Positions 1-11,414 of a DNA stretch of 64,000 nucleotides are shown here, piece after piece (position 1 is the stretch's first letter; each line of letters starts with the position of its first letter). A program made the translations under genes and the position numbers. This DNA is from Nocardia nova SH22a. GTDB lineage: Bacteria; Actinomycetota; Actinomycetes; Mycobacteriales; Mycobacteriaceae. Below the pieces are notes generated by a model. That model had not been told where the DNA came from. It was given only the letters and a program-made list of their open reading frames with translations, and did not search any database. The stretch lies in contig NZ_CP006850.1 in NCBI RefSeq assembly GCF_000523235.1, positions 4,836,001 to 4,900,000 of the forward strand, in the 5' to 3' direction.

Positions 1-41
1 TGGTCCAGGATCACTTCCTGGTACATCTGTTCCATACGCAT
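1..41 (-). CDS. sufU: SufU, Fe-S cluster assembly zinc protein (N-terminal fragment)
   Basis: Only the first 13 codons lie in the window; the gene runs off the left edge. The peptide reads M-R-M-E-Q-M-Y-Q-E-V-I-L-D-H, the characteristic N-terminus of SufU/IscU-like proteins. In actinobacteria SufU is a zinc protein that accepts persulfide sulfur from SufS. The ATG at 41 is preferred; an in-frame GTG at 53 is possible. It follows sufS by about 45 nt on the same strand and is the next gene of the suf operon. The zinc-ligand cysteines lie outside the window and cannot be checked. Confidence 0.8.
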   Translation of the reverse strand, partial: MRMEQMYQEVILD

Positions 42-86
42 GTGCGAAATCACGCCCCGTTCACTGGTCGCTCGCGCTCACCGGGT

Positions 87-2124
<2,038 letters not shown>

Positions 2125-2166
2125 TGAATTCCTTCTGGGCTGGTGGAGGTTTCGGTGATCGCGGGG

Positions 2167-3360
2167 CTAGACGCCGATGGCGGCGAGTTCGGCCTCGACA
2201 GCCGACTCCAGCCGCTCCCGGATCTCGACGACCGCGATCTTCTGGATGATCTCGTGGAAGAAACCACGCACCACCAGACGGCGGGCGTCCTCCTCCGGAA
2301 TACCGCGAGCACGCAGGTAGAACAGCTGCTCGTCATCGAAACGGCCGGTGGCCGAGGCATGTCCGGCGCCGACGATCTCGCCGGTCTCGATCTCGAGGTT
2401 CGGCACCGAATCGGCGCGGGCGCCGTCGGTGAGGACCAGATTGCGGTTGGCCTCGTAGGTGTCGGTGCCCTCGGCCTCCGCGCGGATCAGCACATCGCCG
2501 ACCCACACGGTGCGGGCATCGGGCTTACCCGAACTCGGATCGCCCTGCAGCGCACCCTTGTACAGCACATTGGACTTGCAGTGCGGCTGCGAGTGATCGA
2601 CCAGCAGGCGCTGCTCGAAGTGCTGGCCGTCGTCGGCGAAGTACAGCCCGAGCAGTTCGGCGTCACCGCCGGGACCGGCGTAGCGCACGGTCGCGGTGAG
2701 CCGGACCAGATCACCGCCGAGGGTGACATCGGTGTGGCGCAGCACGGCGTCGCGGCCGAGCAGCGCGTGGTGGGCGGTGACGTGCACGGCGTCGTCGGCC
2801 CAGTCCTGCACGGCGACCACGGTGAGCTTGGCGCTGTCACCGAGCACGAATTCCACGTTCTCGGCGTAGGTTCCGCTGCCGCGCTGGTCGAGCACCACGG
2901 TGGCCACGGCGAAGTTGCCGAGCCGGATCTGCAGATGTCCGAAGGCGGTCTTTCCCTCGCCGGGCCCGGTGACCCGGACGACGACCGGCTGCGCGACCTC
3001 GGTCTCCGCACCCACCGACACCACGGTGGCCTGCTCGAAGCTCGAATACGCCTGGGCCGCAATGCGATCGGTGGGCACACCGCCCTGGCCGAGGCGCGCG
3101 TCGTCACGGCCGACGGTCTCGACCGTCACACCGTCGACGGGGGCGCCGTCGACGGCGCCCACCTCGACACCCGCCTGCGCGTCGGCCACCGCGGTGCCGT
3201 CGTGCAGGCCGCGCAGGCGGCGCAGCGGAGTGAACCGCCACGCCTCGTCGTGCGCCGAGGGCACCTCGAAGGCGGCCACATCGAACGAGGCGAACAGCTC
3301 GCCCTTGTTGACGGCCGGGATGCGGGCCTCGCCCGCGACGGCAACGTTCTCGACCGGCAT
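2167..3360 (-). CDS. sufD: SufD, Fe-S cluster scaffold subunit
   Basis: A 397-residue SufB/SufD-family beta-helix protein, partner of SufB and SufC in the scaffold complex. The open frame continues further upstream, but the ATG at 3360 gives an N-terminus M-P-V-E-N-V normal for SufD, and it overlaps the last base of the sufB stop (TGATG). The C-terminal core carries G-H-A-S-A-T-G-R-F-D and R-G-I-P-E-E-D-A-R, typical of the family. The stop-start overlap suggests coupled translation and a 1:1 ratio with SufB. Confidence 0.95.
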   Translation of the reverse strand: MPVENVAVAGEARIPAVNKGELFASFDVAAFEVPSAHDEAWRFTPLRRLRGLHDGTAVADAQAGVEVGAVDGAPVDGVTVETVGRDDARLGQGGVPTDRIAAQAYSSFEQATVVSVGAETEVAQPVVVRVTGPGEGKTAFGHLQIRLGNFAVATVVLDQRGSGTYAENVEFVLGDSAKLTVVAVQDWADDAVHVTAHHALLGRDAVLRHTDVTLGGDLVRLTATVRYAGPGGDAELLGLYFADDGQHFEQRLLVDHSQPHCKSNVLYKGALQGDPSSGKPDARTVWVGDVLIRAEAEGTDTYEANRNLVLTDGARADSVPNLEIETGEIVGAGHASATGRFDDEQLFYLRARGIPEEDARRLVVRGFFHEIIQKIAVVEIRERLESAVEAELAAIGV

Positions 3361-4820
3361 CAGCCGACCGCTCCTTCCATCTGCAGCTCGATGAGCCGGT
3401 TGAGTTCGAGCGCGTATTCCATCGGCAGTTCCTTGGCGATCGGCTCGACGAAGCCGCGCACCACCATCGCCATCGCCTCGTCCTCGGTGAGACCGCGGCT
3501 CATGAGGTAGAACAGCTGATCCTCGGAGACCTTCGAGACGGTGGCCTCGTGGCCCATCGTCACGTCGTCCTCGCGGATGTCGACGTAGGGGTAGGTGTCG
3601 GAGCGGCTGATCGTATCCACCAGCAGCGCATCGCATTTCACCGTCGACTTCGACCCGTGCGCACCCTTGTTGACCTGGACCAGGCCACGGTAGGAGGCCC
3701 GGCCGCCACCGCGCGCCACCGACTTCGACACGATGGTCGAGGAGGTGTGCGGCGCCAGGTGCAGCATCTTCGAGCCGGTGTCCTGGTGCTGGCCCTCGCC
3801 CGCGAACGCCACCGACAGGACCTCGCCCTTGGCGTACTCGCCGGTCATCCAGACCGCGGGGTACTTCATGGTGACCTTGGAGCCGATATTGCCGTCGATC
3901 CACTCCATGGTCGCGCCCGCCTCGGCCTTGGCCCGCTTGGTGACCAGGTTGTAGACGTTGTTCGACCAGTTCTGGATGGTGGTGTAGCGGCAGCGGCCGC
4001 CCTTCTTCACGATGATCTCCACGACCGCCGAGTGCAGCGAGTCGGACTTGTAGATCGGCGCGGTACAACCCTCGACGTAGTGCACGTAGGCGCCCTCGTC
4101 GACGATGATCAGCGTGCGCTCGAACTGGCCCATGTTCTCGGTGTTGATCCGGAAGTAGGCCTGCAGCGGGATGTCGACGTGCACGCCCGGCGGCACGTAG
4201 ATGAACGAACCGCCCGACCACACCGCGGTGTTGAGCGCGGAGAACTTGTTGTCACCCGCGGGGATCACCGAACCGAAGTACTTCTGGAAGATCTCGGGGT
4301 GCTCCTTGAGACCGGTGTCGGTGTCGAGGAAGATCACGCCCTGCGCCTCGAGGTCCTCACGGATCTGGTGGTAGACCACCTCGGACTCGTACTGCGCGGC
4401 GACACCGGCGACCAGACGCTGCTTCTCCGCCTCCGGGATACCCAGCTTGTCGTAGGTGTTCTTGATGTCCTCGGGCAGGTCTTCCCAGCTCTCGGCCTGC
4501 TTCTCGGTCGAGCGCACGAAGTACTTGATGTTGTCGAAGTCGATGCCCTCGAGGTTGGAGCCCCAGCTCGGCATCGGCTTGCGGTCGAAGATCCGCAGCG
4601 CCTTCAGGCGGGCGTCGAGCATCCACTCGGGCTCACTCTTCTTCCCCGAGATATCGCGCACGACATCCTCGGACAGGCCGCGCTTGGCGCTGGCACCGGC
4701 GGCATCGGAATCCGCCCAGCCGTAGCCGTAGTTCCCCAGCGAGGCAATGGTCTCCTCTTGGGTCAGCGGCTGATTCTGGGGCGCATCGGATTCACGGCTC
4801 GCCGTAGTGGTCGACGTCAT
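3360..4820 (-). CDS. sufB: SufB, Fe-S cluster scaffold subunit
   Basis: A 486-residue scaffold on which the nascent Fe-S cluster is built by SufBCD. Visible family motifs are [11 protein letters not shown] near the middle, G-C-T-A-P-I-Y, and [10 protein letters not shown] near the C-terminus. The M. tuberculosis homolog is interrupted by an intein; the length here and the unbroken motifs show there is none. The start overlaps the sufR stop by four bases (ATGA). Confidence 0.97.
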   Translation of the reverse strand: MTSTTTASRESDAPQNQPLTQEETIASLGNYGYGWADSDAAGASAKRGLSEDVVRDISGKKSEPEWMLDARLKALRIFDRKPMPSWGSNLEGIDFDNIKYFVRSTEKQAESWEDLPEDIKNTYDKLGIPEAEKQRLVAGVAAQYESEVVYHQIREDLEAQGVIFLDTDTGLKEHPEIFQKYFGSVIPAGDNKFSALNTAVWSGGSFIYVPPGVHVDIPLQAYFRINTENMGQFERTLIIVDEGAYVHYVEGCTAPIYKSDSLHSAVVEIIVKKGGRCRYTTIQNWSNNVYNLVTKRAKAEAGATMEWIDGNIGSKVTMKYPAVWMTGEYAKGEVLSVAFAGEGQHQDTGSKMLHLAPHTSSTIVSKSVARGGGRASYRGLVQVNKGAHGSKSTVKCDALLVDTISRSDTYPYVDIREDDVTMGHEATVSKVSEDQLFYLMSRGLTEDEAMAMVVRGFVEPIAKELPMEYALELNRLIELQMEGAVG

Positions 4821-5626
4821 TCGGCACTCCTTCCGGAGTCGTTTCGAGCGGCCGTCGCGGGCTGTGCGACGGAGCGGGGGGTGGGTGCGGCGGTGTTCGT
4901 AGGGGAAACGGTCAGGGGGACGTGGGTGGTGCAGGCACAGTCACCGTTGGCGATGGTGGCCAGCCGTTGCACGTGGGTGCCCAGCAACTCGCGGAACGCC
5001 TCGAGTTCGGCGGCGCACAGTTCCGGGAATTCCTCGGCCACATGCGAGACCGGGCAGTGATGCTGGCAGATCTGCACACCGGAGCCGACCTTGCGGGTGG
5101 TGGCGGCGAAACCGGCGTCGCTGAACGCGTCGGCGATCTCCTCCGCCTTCGCGGTGGTCGCGGGCGGCGTGTGCTGGGCCAGGCGATCGATACCCGCGAC
5201 GATGACGCCGACGCGGCGGCGGGCGAATTCCATGATCGCCTTGTCACCGCCGAGTTCGCGCAGCTGCCGCATGGCGGCACCCGCCAGATCGTCGTAGGCG
5301 TGTCCCAGCCTGCCACGACCGGCGGCGGTGAGCTGGAACTGTTTGGCGGGACGGCCCCGGCCCTGCTGTTGCCACGGCGCCGACCGCGCGGCCCGCGCCT
5401 CCCCCGATTCGATCAGCGCGTCCAGATGACGGCGGACCCCGGCGGGACTGAGCCCCAGCCTGCGGCCGATCGCCGTCGCGGTGATCGGGCCCTCCTCCAG
5501 CAGCAACCGGACCACGGCCGCACGGGTATGTCCTTCACCCGCGGCGGCCGCAGGCACGGCGGCGGTCCGGGCGTCACTGCGACGCTCGGATTTCACCTCG
5601 TCCTTCCGCAAACCCACGGTTTTCAC
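4817..5626 (-). CDS. sufR: SufR-type Fe-S sensing transcriptional regulator
   Basis: A 269-residue regulator, first gene of the suf operon. An N-terminal winged helix (about residues 33-90, with [13 protein letters not shown] as recognition helix) is followed by a C-terminal half with cysteines in C-Q-H-H-C-P-V-S-H, in P-E-L-C, and in G-D-C-A-C. In the SufR family such cysteines bind a Fe-S cluster and the holo-protein represses the operon. The start used is GTG 5626. It lies inside a palindrome (5623-5639), so a later GTG (codon 11) cannot be excluded. The stop overlaps sufB by four bases. Confidence 0.92.
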   Translation of the reverse strand: MKTVGLRKDEVKSERRSDARTAAVPAAAAGEGHTRAAVVRLLLEEGPITATAIGRRLGLSPAGVRRHLDALIESGEARAARSAPWQQQGRGRPAKQFQLTAAGRGRLGHAYDDLAGAAMRQLRELGGDKAIMEFARRRVGVIVAGIDRLAQHTPPATTAKAEEIADAFSDAGFAATTRKVGSGVQICQHHCPVSHVAEEFPELCAAELEAFRELLGTHVQRLATIANGDCACTTHVPLTVSPTNTAAPTPRSVAQPATAARNDSGRSAE

Positions 5627-5639
5627 AACATCAGTGTGA
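5623..5639. promoter_or_regulatory. Probable SufR operator (inverted repeat)
   Basis: The sequence holds TCACA, seven bases, then TGTGA, a perfect 5-7-5 inverted repeat overlapping the putative sufR GTG start and just downstream of a candidate -10 hexamer. An autoregulatory SufR site in this position is expected from the family. Assignment to SufR is inferred from location only. Confidence 0.5.
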
Positions 5640-5655
5640 CGGAATTATTTCCCGC

Positions 5656-5661
5656 ATTCTA
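5656..5661 (-). promoter_or_regulatory. sufR: Candidate -10 box of the suf operon
   Basis: Read on the minus strand the hexamer is TAGAAT, five of six matches to TATAAT, 29 nt upstream of the sufR GTG in the only A+T-rich stretch of this gap. No convincing -35 element was found. A transcript starting near 5649 would carry the inverted repeat at 5623-5639 in its leader. Confidence 0.3.
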
Positions 5662-5789
5662 GTAAGGGTGCCCTGCATAGGACCGCCGCAGCGCTCCCAC
5701 CTGGGCACGGCCCCCGTGTTCGATCCGCCACATTCCGCCGCGCGACGTTGTGACCGTCGCGGCATCCGGCCCGGCTACGCTTGTCGTCC

Positions 5790-7487
5790 GTGGCGGTTGT
5801 GGAAGGCGCATGGCGTAGAGGTATCGAGATAGGACGCCGGGCACTGGGCCTGGACGTCCCGCCCGCCGATCACACCGTCGCGGTGCTGCACACCGTCGAG
5901 GCGGAGGTGCCGGGACTCGACGCCCGTGAGACCGCGCAGTTCACCCGGATCCGCCTGCTCGGCGCCACCGGATCGGTGCTGATGGCGATCAGCGCACTGG
6001 GTGTCGCGGCCCAGCCGGTCCTGCAGAATCCGGTCTCCGGCGTCCGGGTGATCGGCGTGTTCGCGCGCTGGCAGACCTCGTCGCTGGCCCTGTGCATGAT
6101 CGGCACCGTCTTCGTCGTGATGGCGTGGTTGCTGATGGGACGGTTCGCGGTCGGCGGTTTCGGCGGCTCGCCCGTGCACCGGCTCAGCCGGTCCCAGCTC
6201 GACCGCACGCTGCTGCTGTGGATCCTGCCGCTGTCGGTGGCACCGCCGCTGTTCTCCAACGACGTGTATTCGTATCTGGCACAAGGGGAGATCGCCGCGC
6301 GCGGACTCGACCCCTACGCCGTGGGACCGGCCACCGGACTCGGTCTGCATCATGTGCTGACCTACAACGTCCCCAACATCTGGCGTGACACCCCGGCCCC
6401 GTACGGGCCGCTGTTCGTCTGGATGGGCCGCGGTATCGCGCACCTGACCGGGGACAACATCATCGTCGGCGTCTGGGTGCATCGACTGCTGGCGCTGGCC
6501 GGTGTCGCGTTGATCGTGTGGGCGCTGCCCCGGTTGTCGCGGCGCTGCGGGGTCGCCCCGGTGAGCGCGCTGTGGCTGGGCGCGGCCAATCCGCTGGTGC
6601 TGTTCCATCTCGTGGCCGGTGTCCACAACGACGCGTTGATGCTGGGCCTCATGCTGGCCGGTGTGGAGTTCTGCCTGCGCGCGCTGGCCACCGAGCGGGC
6701 CCCGGGGCTCGGCGGTTTCGATCAGCGCGCGTGGTTGCTGCTGATCTCCGGGACCGTGGTGATCACGCTGTCGTCCGCGGTGAAGATCACCTCGCTCATC
6801 GCACTCGGATTCGTCGGGATGGCGCTGGCCCGGCGCTGGGGGCCGGGGTGGCGGCCGCTGCTCGCCTCGGCGAGCCTGCTCGGTGCGATCGCCCTGGTGA
6901 CGACGCTGTTCGTGGGATATGCCTCGGGCCTGGGATTCGGCTGGATCCATACCCTCAACGCCGCCAGCACCGTCCGCAGCTGGATGTCGTTGCCGACCGC
7001 GGTCGGCATCGTCACCGGCTTCGGTGGCGTGCTGCTCGGATTGGGTGATCACACCACCGCGCTGCTGAGTATCACCCGGCCGATCGCGGCCGTCGTCATG
7101 GCGTTCATCGTGCTGCGGATGCTCATCGCCACGTGGACCGGACGGCTGCAACCGGTCGGGGCGATGGGCGTCTCGCTGGCGGCGGTCGTTCTGCTGTTCC
7201 CGGTGGTGCAGCCGTGGTATCTGCTGTGGGCCATCGTGCCGCTGGCGGCCTGGGCGACCACACCCGCGTTCCGCGTTCCGGCCGTGGCGTTCTCGGCGGT
7301 CGTGAGCGTGATGCTGATGCCGCGCGGCGCCGATTACGGGGTGTTCCAGATCATCGAGGCGGCCGTCGCGGTGGTCGTGGTCTCGCTCGGATTCATCGCC
7401 GTGACCCGCAACATCCTGCCGTGGCGCAACCGGGCGGGGGTGTCTGCTCCGTCACAGCCGGGTCCGGCATACGGTGTCTCATCGTGA
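5790..7487 (+). CDS. mptB: MptB-like alpha-(1,6)-mannopyranosyltransferase
   Basis: A 565-residue polytopic membrane protein of the GT-C type with about 12 hydrophobic segments. The first long extracytoplasmic loop contains F-S-N-D-V-Y-S-Y-L-A-Q-G, the acidic motif expected to bind polyprenyl-phosphate mannose. MptB starts the mannan core of lipomannan/lipoarabinomannan in Corynebacteriales. The gene is divergent from sufR, the same neighbourhood as in M. tuberculosis. No Shine-Dalgarno site is visible. A hexamer TACGCT (5776-5781) ends 8 nt before the GTG at 5790, suggesting a leaderless message; TTG at 5781 is an alternative start. Confidence 0.87.
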   Translation: MAVVEGAWRRGIEIGRRALGLDVPPADHTVAVLHTVEAEVPGLDARETAQFTRIRLLGATGSVLMAISALGVAAQPVLQNPVSGVRVIGVFARWQTSSLALCMIGTVFVVMAWLLMGRFAVGGFGGSPVHRLSRSQLDRTLLLWILPLSVAPPLFSNDVYSYLAQGEIAARGLDPYAVGPATGLGLHHVLTYNVPNIWRDTPAPYGPLFVWMGRGIAHLTGDNIIVGVWVHRLLALAGVALIVWALPRLSRRCGVAPVSALWLGAANPLVLFHLVAGVHNDALMLGLMLAGVEFCLRALATERAPGLGGFDQRAWLLLISGTVVITLSSAVKITSLIALGFVGMALARRWGPGWRPLLASASLLGAIALVTTLFVGYASGLGFGWIHTLNAASTVRSWMSLPTAVGIVTGFGGVLLGLGDHTTALLSITRPIAAVVMAFIVLRMLIATWTGRLQPVGAMGVSLAAVVLLFPVVQPWYLLWAIVPLAAWATTPAFRVPAVAFSAVVSVMLMPRGADYGVFQIIEAAVAVVVVSLGFIAVTRNILPWRNRAGVSAPSQPGPAYGVSS

Positions 7488-7500
7488 GTGAGACGGTGCC

Positions 7501-8433
7501 ATGACCACCTCCGCGGACACCGCGGTCCGCATCGACGCCGTAGTGAAACGCTACGGCGACACCACCGCCGTCGACGGCATCTCCTTCGAGGTCGGCCGGG
7601 CGGAGGTGCTGGCGCTACTGGGCCCCAACGGCGCCGGTAAGACCACCACGGTCGAGATGTGCGAGGGCTTCCTGTCCCCCGACGCCGGATCGGTGCGGGT
7701 CCTCGGCCTGGACCCGGTCGCCGATTCCGATCGGCTGCGCCCGCGCATCGGCGTGATGCTGCAGGGCGGCGGCGCCTATCCGGGCTCGCGCGCCGGAGAG
7801 ATGCTCGATCTGGTCGCCTCCTACGCCGCCGATCCGCTCGACCCGCAGTGGTTGCTCGACACGCTGGGTCTCCACGACGCCCGCCGCACCCCGTACCGGC
7901 GGCTCTCGGGCGGTCAGCAGCAGCGGCTCGCACTCGCGTGCGCCCTGGTCGGCCGCCCCGAACTGGTGTTCCTGGACGAGCCGACGGCCGGGATGGACGC
8001 CCAGGCCCGGCATCTGGTCTGGGAACTCATCGACGCCCTGCGCCGGGACGGTGTCGGCATCCTGCTCACCACCCACATGATGGACGAGGCCGAACAGCTC
8101 GCCGACCGGCTGGTGATCATCGATCACGGCAGCATCGTCGCCGCGGGCACCCCGGCCGAGGTCACCTCCACGGGCGCGGAGGGGCAGCTGCGGTTCAGCG
8201 CCCCACCGAAACTCGATCTCACCCTCCTGGAAACCGCACTGCCGGAAGGGTTCTCGCCGACCGAGACCGCACCGGGGTCGTATCTGCTGCGCGGCGACAT
8301 CACCCCGCAGGTGCTCGCCACGATGACCGCGTGGTGCGCCCGGATCGACGTGCTGCCCACCGATATCCGCATCGACCAGCGCCGCCTGGAGGATGTGTTC
8401 CTCGAACTGACCGGACGGGAGCTGCGCGGATGA
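7501..8433 (+). CDS. ABC-2 type exporter, ATP-binding subunit
   Basis: A 310-residue ATPase. Walker A is L-G-P-N-G-A-G-K-T-T-T at about 39-49, the signature is L-S-G-G-Q-Q-Q-R-L at about 136, Walker B is L-V-F-L-D-E-P, and the switch histidine lies in L-T-T-H-M-M-D. The long C-terminal extension (about 220-310) is typical of DrrA/CcmA-like ABC-2 ATPases. It starts 13 nt after mptB and is followed by its permease. The conserved association of this pair with mptB and ctaA in Corynebacteriales suggests a heme- or envelope-related substrate, but the substrate is unknown. Confidence 0.9.
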   Translation: MTTSADTAVRIDAVVKRYGDTTAVDGISFEVGRAEVLALLGPNGAGKTTTVEMCEGFLSPDAGSVRVLGLDPVADSDRLRPRIGVMLQGGGAYPGSRAGEMLDLVASYAADPLDPQWLLDTLGLHDARRTPYRRLSGGQQQRLALACALVGRPELVFLDEPTAGMDAQARHLVWELIDALRRDGVGILLTTHMMDEAEQLADRLVIIDHGSIVAAGTPAEVTSTGAEGQLRFSAPPKLDLTLLETALPEGFSPTETAPGSYLLRGDITPQVLATMTAWCARIDVLPTDIRIDQRRLEDVFLELTGRELRG

Positions 8434-8506
8434 TCGAGTCAGGGCCCGGAGGAGGCAGCGTGCGTAACCACATAGGGCCCCTCGCGCATCCGCCGAAGGA
8501 AACAGC

Positions 8507-9295
8507 ATGACCTCCACCGCCGATCGTTTCACCCCCGGCACCTTCAGCCCCGCCCCGCGTCCGGCCCCGCGCGCCGCGATGCTGGCCGCGCAGACCCGCA
8601 TGGAACTGGTGCTGCTGCTGCGCAACGGCGAACAGTTGCTGCTGACCATGTTCATCCCCATCACGCTGCTGATCGGACTGACCCTGCTGCCGCTGGGCTC
8701 GAGCCTGGGCGATCATCACAAGGTCGACCGGATCGTGCCCGCGGTGATGATGGTGGCGATCATGTCCACCGCGTTCACCGGCCAGGCCATCGCGGTGGGC
8801 TTCGACCGGCGCTACGGCGCGCTGAAACGCCTGGGCGCCACGGCATTACCGCGCTGGGGCATCGTCGGCGGTAAATGTGCCGCGGTGCTGATCGTGGTGG
8901 TGCTGCAATCGATTCTGCTGGGTTTGATCGGCGTCGCGCTGGGCTGGCGGCCCTCGATCGGCGGCCTGGTCCTCGGCGCGATCGTCATCGCCCTGGGCAC
9001 CGCATCCTTCGCGGCGATGGGCCTGCTGCTGGGCGGCACGCTCAAGGCCGAGATCGTGCTCGCGCTGGCCAATATCCTCTGGTTCGCGATGCTCGGTGTG
9101 GCGAGCCTGGTCTTCGCCTCGGACAATGTGCCGCACGCGGTCACGCTGATCGCCCGGTTGATCCCGTCCGGCGCGCTGGCCGAGGCACTGGATCGGGCGT
9201 TGCACACCGGCGTGGACTGGTACGGGATCGTGGTGCTGGTCGTGTGGGGCGCGGTCACCGGCTGGCTGGCCACCCGGCTGTTCCGCTTCGACTAG
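8507..9295 (+). CDS. ABC-2 type exporter, permease subunit
   Basis: A 262-residue integral membrane protein with six predicted hydrophobic segments: about 40-60, 75-100, 125-150, 155-180, 187-205 and 235-255. It is the membrane partner of the preceding ATPase. The spacer of 73 nt ends in a purine-rich site (GAAGGAAA) before the ATG. A soluble N-terminal stretch of about 30 residues precedes the first segment. The R-Y-G-A-L-K-R-L-G segment after helix 2 is the usual coupling-helix region of ABC-2 permeases. Confidence 0.87.
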   Translation: MTSTADRFTPGTFSPAPRPAPRAAMLAAQTRMELVLLLRNGEQLLLTMFIPITLLIGLTLLPLGSSLGDHHKVDRIVPAVMMVAIMSTAFTGQAIAVGFDRRYGALKRLGATALPRWGIVGGKCAAVLIVVVLQSILLGLIGVALGWRPSIGGLVLGAIVIALGTASFAAMGLLLGGTLKAEIVLALANILWFAMLGVASLVFASDNVPHAVTLIARLIPSGALAEALDRALHTGVDWYGIVVLVVWGAVTGWLATRLFRFD

Positions 9296-9371
9296 CGCCG
9301 GCGACGAGAGAAACGACACAACGTAGTAGCCCCGGCGCGGAGCTCGATCCGGCGGCGTCTACCATCGTTTC

Positions 9372-10346
9372 GTGCTGTCACGCGCCTTCGTGCGACTCGT
9401 CGACTATCTGCCGCTGCCCTCCCTGCGGGTGCAGCGGATCATCGCGTTCGCGGTGATCCTGTCCCAGGCCGGGATCTCGGTCACCGGTTCGGTCGTGCGC
9501 GTCACGTCCTCCGGACTGGGCTGCCCGACCTGGCCGCAATGCTTTCCCGGCAGTTTCACCCCGGTCGCCCATGCCGAGGTTCCGGCGCTGCATCAGGCCG
9601 TCGAATTCTCCAATCGCCTGCTGACCTTCGCGGTCACGGTCTGTGCCGCACTGGTGGTGCTGGCCGTGGTCCGCGCCCGGCGCCGGCGCGAGGTGATCGG
9701 CTACGCCTGGCTCATGCCCGGCGGCACCGTCCTGCAGGCGGTGATCGGCGGCATCACCGTCCGCACCGGACTGCTGTGGTGGACCGTCTCGGTGCATCTG
9801 CTGGCATCGATGCTGATGGTCTGGCTGGCCACACTGTTGTTCGCCAAGATCGGCGAGCCCGACGACGGAGTGGACGTGGTGCAGGTTCCGGCGCCGCTGC
9901 GCTGGCTCACCGCGCTGAGCGCGGTCGCCATGACCGGGACGGTGATCGCGGGCACGCTGGTCACCGGCGCCGGTCCGCACGCCGGGGACAAGAGTGCCGA
10001 GCGGCCGGTGGCGCGCCTGCAGGTCGAGATCGTCACGCTGGTGCACGCGCACGCCGAAATGCTGGTGGCCTATCTGGCGCTGCTGATCGGCCTGGGCTTC
10101 GGCCTCGCCGCGGTCGGCATGACCCGCGCGATCCGGCTCCGGCTCGTCGTCGTGATCGCGACGGTGTGCGCACAGGCCCTGATCGGCATCGTGCAGTACT
10201 TCACCCACGTTCCGGCCGCCCTGGTGGTGTTCCACGTCGGCGGCGCGACCGCGTGTATCGCCGCGACGGCCGCCTTGTGGGCGTCGATGCGGGTCCGCGA
10301 ACAGGTCACCGCACCGGCGCCCGAGACTGCCGCGCGCCCCGCCTGA
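9372..10346 (+). CDS. ctaA: CtaA/COX15-like heme A synthase
   Basis: A 324-residue polytopic membrane enzyme that oxidises the C8 methyl of heme O to give heme A for the aa3-type cytochrome oxidase. About eight helices are visible. Family features include G-S-V-V-R-V-T-S-S-G-L-G-C-P-T-W-P-Q-C near residue 40, with the cysteine pair of actinobacterial CtaA, an H-Q-x-V-E-F-x-N-R segment, and later helix histidines in V-H-A-H-A-E and F-H-V. The product of ctaB (18527) is its substrate source. A hexamer TACCAT ends 6 nt before the GTG with no ribosome site, consistent with leaderless translation. Confidence 0.92.
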   Translation: MLSRAFVRLVDYLPLPSLRVQRIIAFAVILSQAGISVTGSVVRVTSSGLGCPTWPQCFPGSFTPVAHAEVPALHQAVEFSNRLLTFAVTVCAALVVLAVVRARRRREVIGYAWLMPGGTVLQAVIGGITVRTGLLWWTVSVHLLASMLMVWLATLLFAKIGEPDDGVDVVQVPAPLRWLTALSAVAMTGTVIAGTLVTGAGPHAGDKSAERPVARLQVEIVTLVHAHAEMLVAYLALLIGLGFGLAAVGMTRAIRLRLVVVIATVCAQALIGIVQYFTHVPAALVVFHVGGATACIAATAALWASMRVREQVTAPAPETAARPA

Positions 10347-10355
10347 TCCGCCTTC

Positions 10356-11414
10356 TCACCCGGGTCGGCGGCTCAGGGCGTCCCACTCGCGGATGGCCGC
10401 GCAACTACGCCGCACCATGGTCGTGAACATGCGGTCGCCTCGGGGTGTGGGCGACCCGTAGGCCGCGCCGAGTACCGCCACCAATGGGCCCTGGATCAGG
10501 GCGAATCCGTAGTCGTCGCGGCATTGTTCGAGGGTGTAGCCGGTGACCCCGTGCTCGCCCAGCGCCCGCCAGTACGTCTCGACGAGTTCCTCCTCGTGCG
10601 CGCGCCGTTGCTCCGGTTCCAGGCTGGTGGCGATGAAATACGACAGATCGCGGGCGGGCAATCCCAGCCCGACCGTCTGCCAGTCCACCGCCCAGACCTC
10701 GGCATCGCCGGAATCGCTCGCGGGCGCGAACATCAGATTGTCGAGCCGGTAGTCGCCGTGGGTCGGCGCGAACCGCTGCGGCGCCGCCAGCAGCCACTCC
10801 GCGATCCCCGGCACACACGCGCGGAGCGTGTCGTGATCCTGCGGCGCGAGCGAGTCCCCCAGCCGGTCGAGAAAGATTTCCGTTGCCGGACCGTAGAATT
10901 CGGCCAGCATCCCCGCTTCGGACGGACCGTTGATGCCGAGTCCCTCTATCGCCTCCAGCGCCGGATCGCACCAGCGCGGACCGTGCAACCCCGCCAGATT
11001 GCGCACCGCCGCCCGCGCCTGCCCGATCGTGCAGCCGCTCAGCTGATCTCCCTGGCACGCCGGTGCGAGGTCTTCGAGCAGCAGCGTGAATTCGGCGCCG
11101 TCACCGGTGAATTCGGCATAGTGGCAGGCCGGTACGCGCACCGCCACCGTGGGCGCGATCTCGGTGTAGAAGCGGACCTCCTGCCGGTAGGGACCGGCCA
11201 GCATCGTCCGCGCGGCCGGATCGGCGGCCGGTAATTTCGCCATCAGCCGCTGCGGCCCGGTCGCACCGGTGATCTCCAGCCGGAAGACCGAGCCGATCTG
11301 CCCGGTGCCGACCGGCGTCACCGTCACCTCCCGCACGGGAGCCGACAGCGCCGCGCTCAGCCACTCCGGGGAGATCCGATCGGGATCGGCCACGACGCCC
11401 GCGGTTGCCGCCAT
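10356..11414 (-). CDS. Aminoglycoside-phosphotransferase-fold kinase, substrate unknown
   Basis: A 352-residue protein of the APH/ecdysteroid-kinase-like fold. The catalytic loop is T-H-G-D-Y-R-L-D-N-L at about 228-237 (the H-G-D-x4-N Brenner motif), followed by the metal-binding D in V-D-W-Q. An N-terminal G-T-G-Q-I-G-S-V-F-R segment with M-A-K-L supplies the nucleotide lysine, and L-L-L-E-D-L-A is the hinge. Such proteins are common in mycolate actinomycetes next to lipid or xenobiotic genes, and few have known substrates. It converges on ctaA with 9 nt between the stops. It is not claimed to be an antibiotic-resistance gene. Confidence 0.8.
   Translation of the reverse strand: MAATAGVVADPDRISPEWLSAALSAPVREVTVTPVGTGQIGSVFRLEITGATGPQRLMAKLPAADPAARTMLAGPYRQEVRFYTEIAPTVAVRVPACHYAEFTGDGAEFTLLLEDLAPACQGDQLSGCTIGQARAAVRNLAGLHGPRWCDPALEAIEGLGINGPSEAGMLAEFYGPATEIFLDRLGDSLAPQDHDTLRACVPGIAEWLLAAPQRFAPTHGDYRLDNLMFAPASDSGDAEVWAVDWQTVGLGLPARDLSYFIATSLEPEQRRAHEEELVETYWRALGEHGVTGYTLEQCRDDYGFALIQGPLVAVLGAAYGSPTPRGDRMFTTMVRRSCAAIREWDALSRRPG

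Noticed and set aside
3360..4820. Intein in sufB
   Set aside because: The M. tuberculosis homolog has one, but here the protein is a normal 486 residues with continuous SufB motifs.
5775..7151. 458-residue minus-strand frame opposite mptB
   Set aside because: Composition dominated by Gln/His/Arg/Pro with no structure; exact shadow of mptB.
10356..11414. Aminoglycoside-resistance gene
   Set aside because: The fold is APH-like, but these kinase-like proteins are numerous in Nocardia and nothing here indicates an antibiotic substrate.
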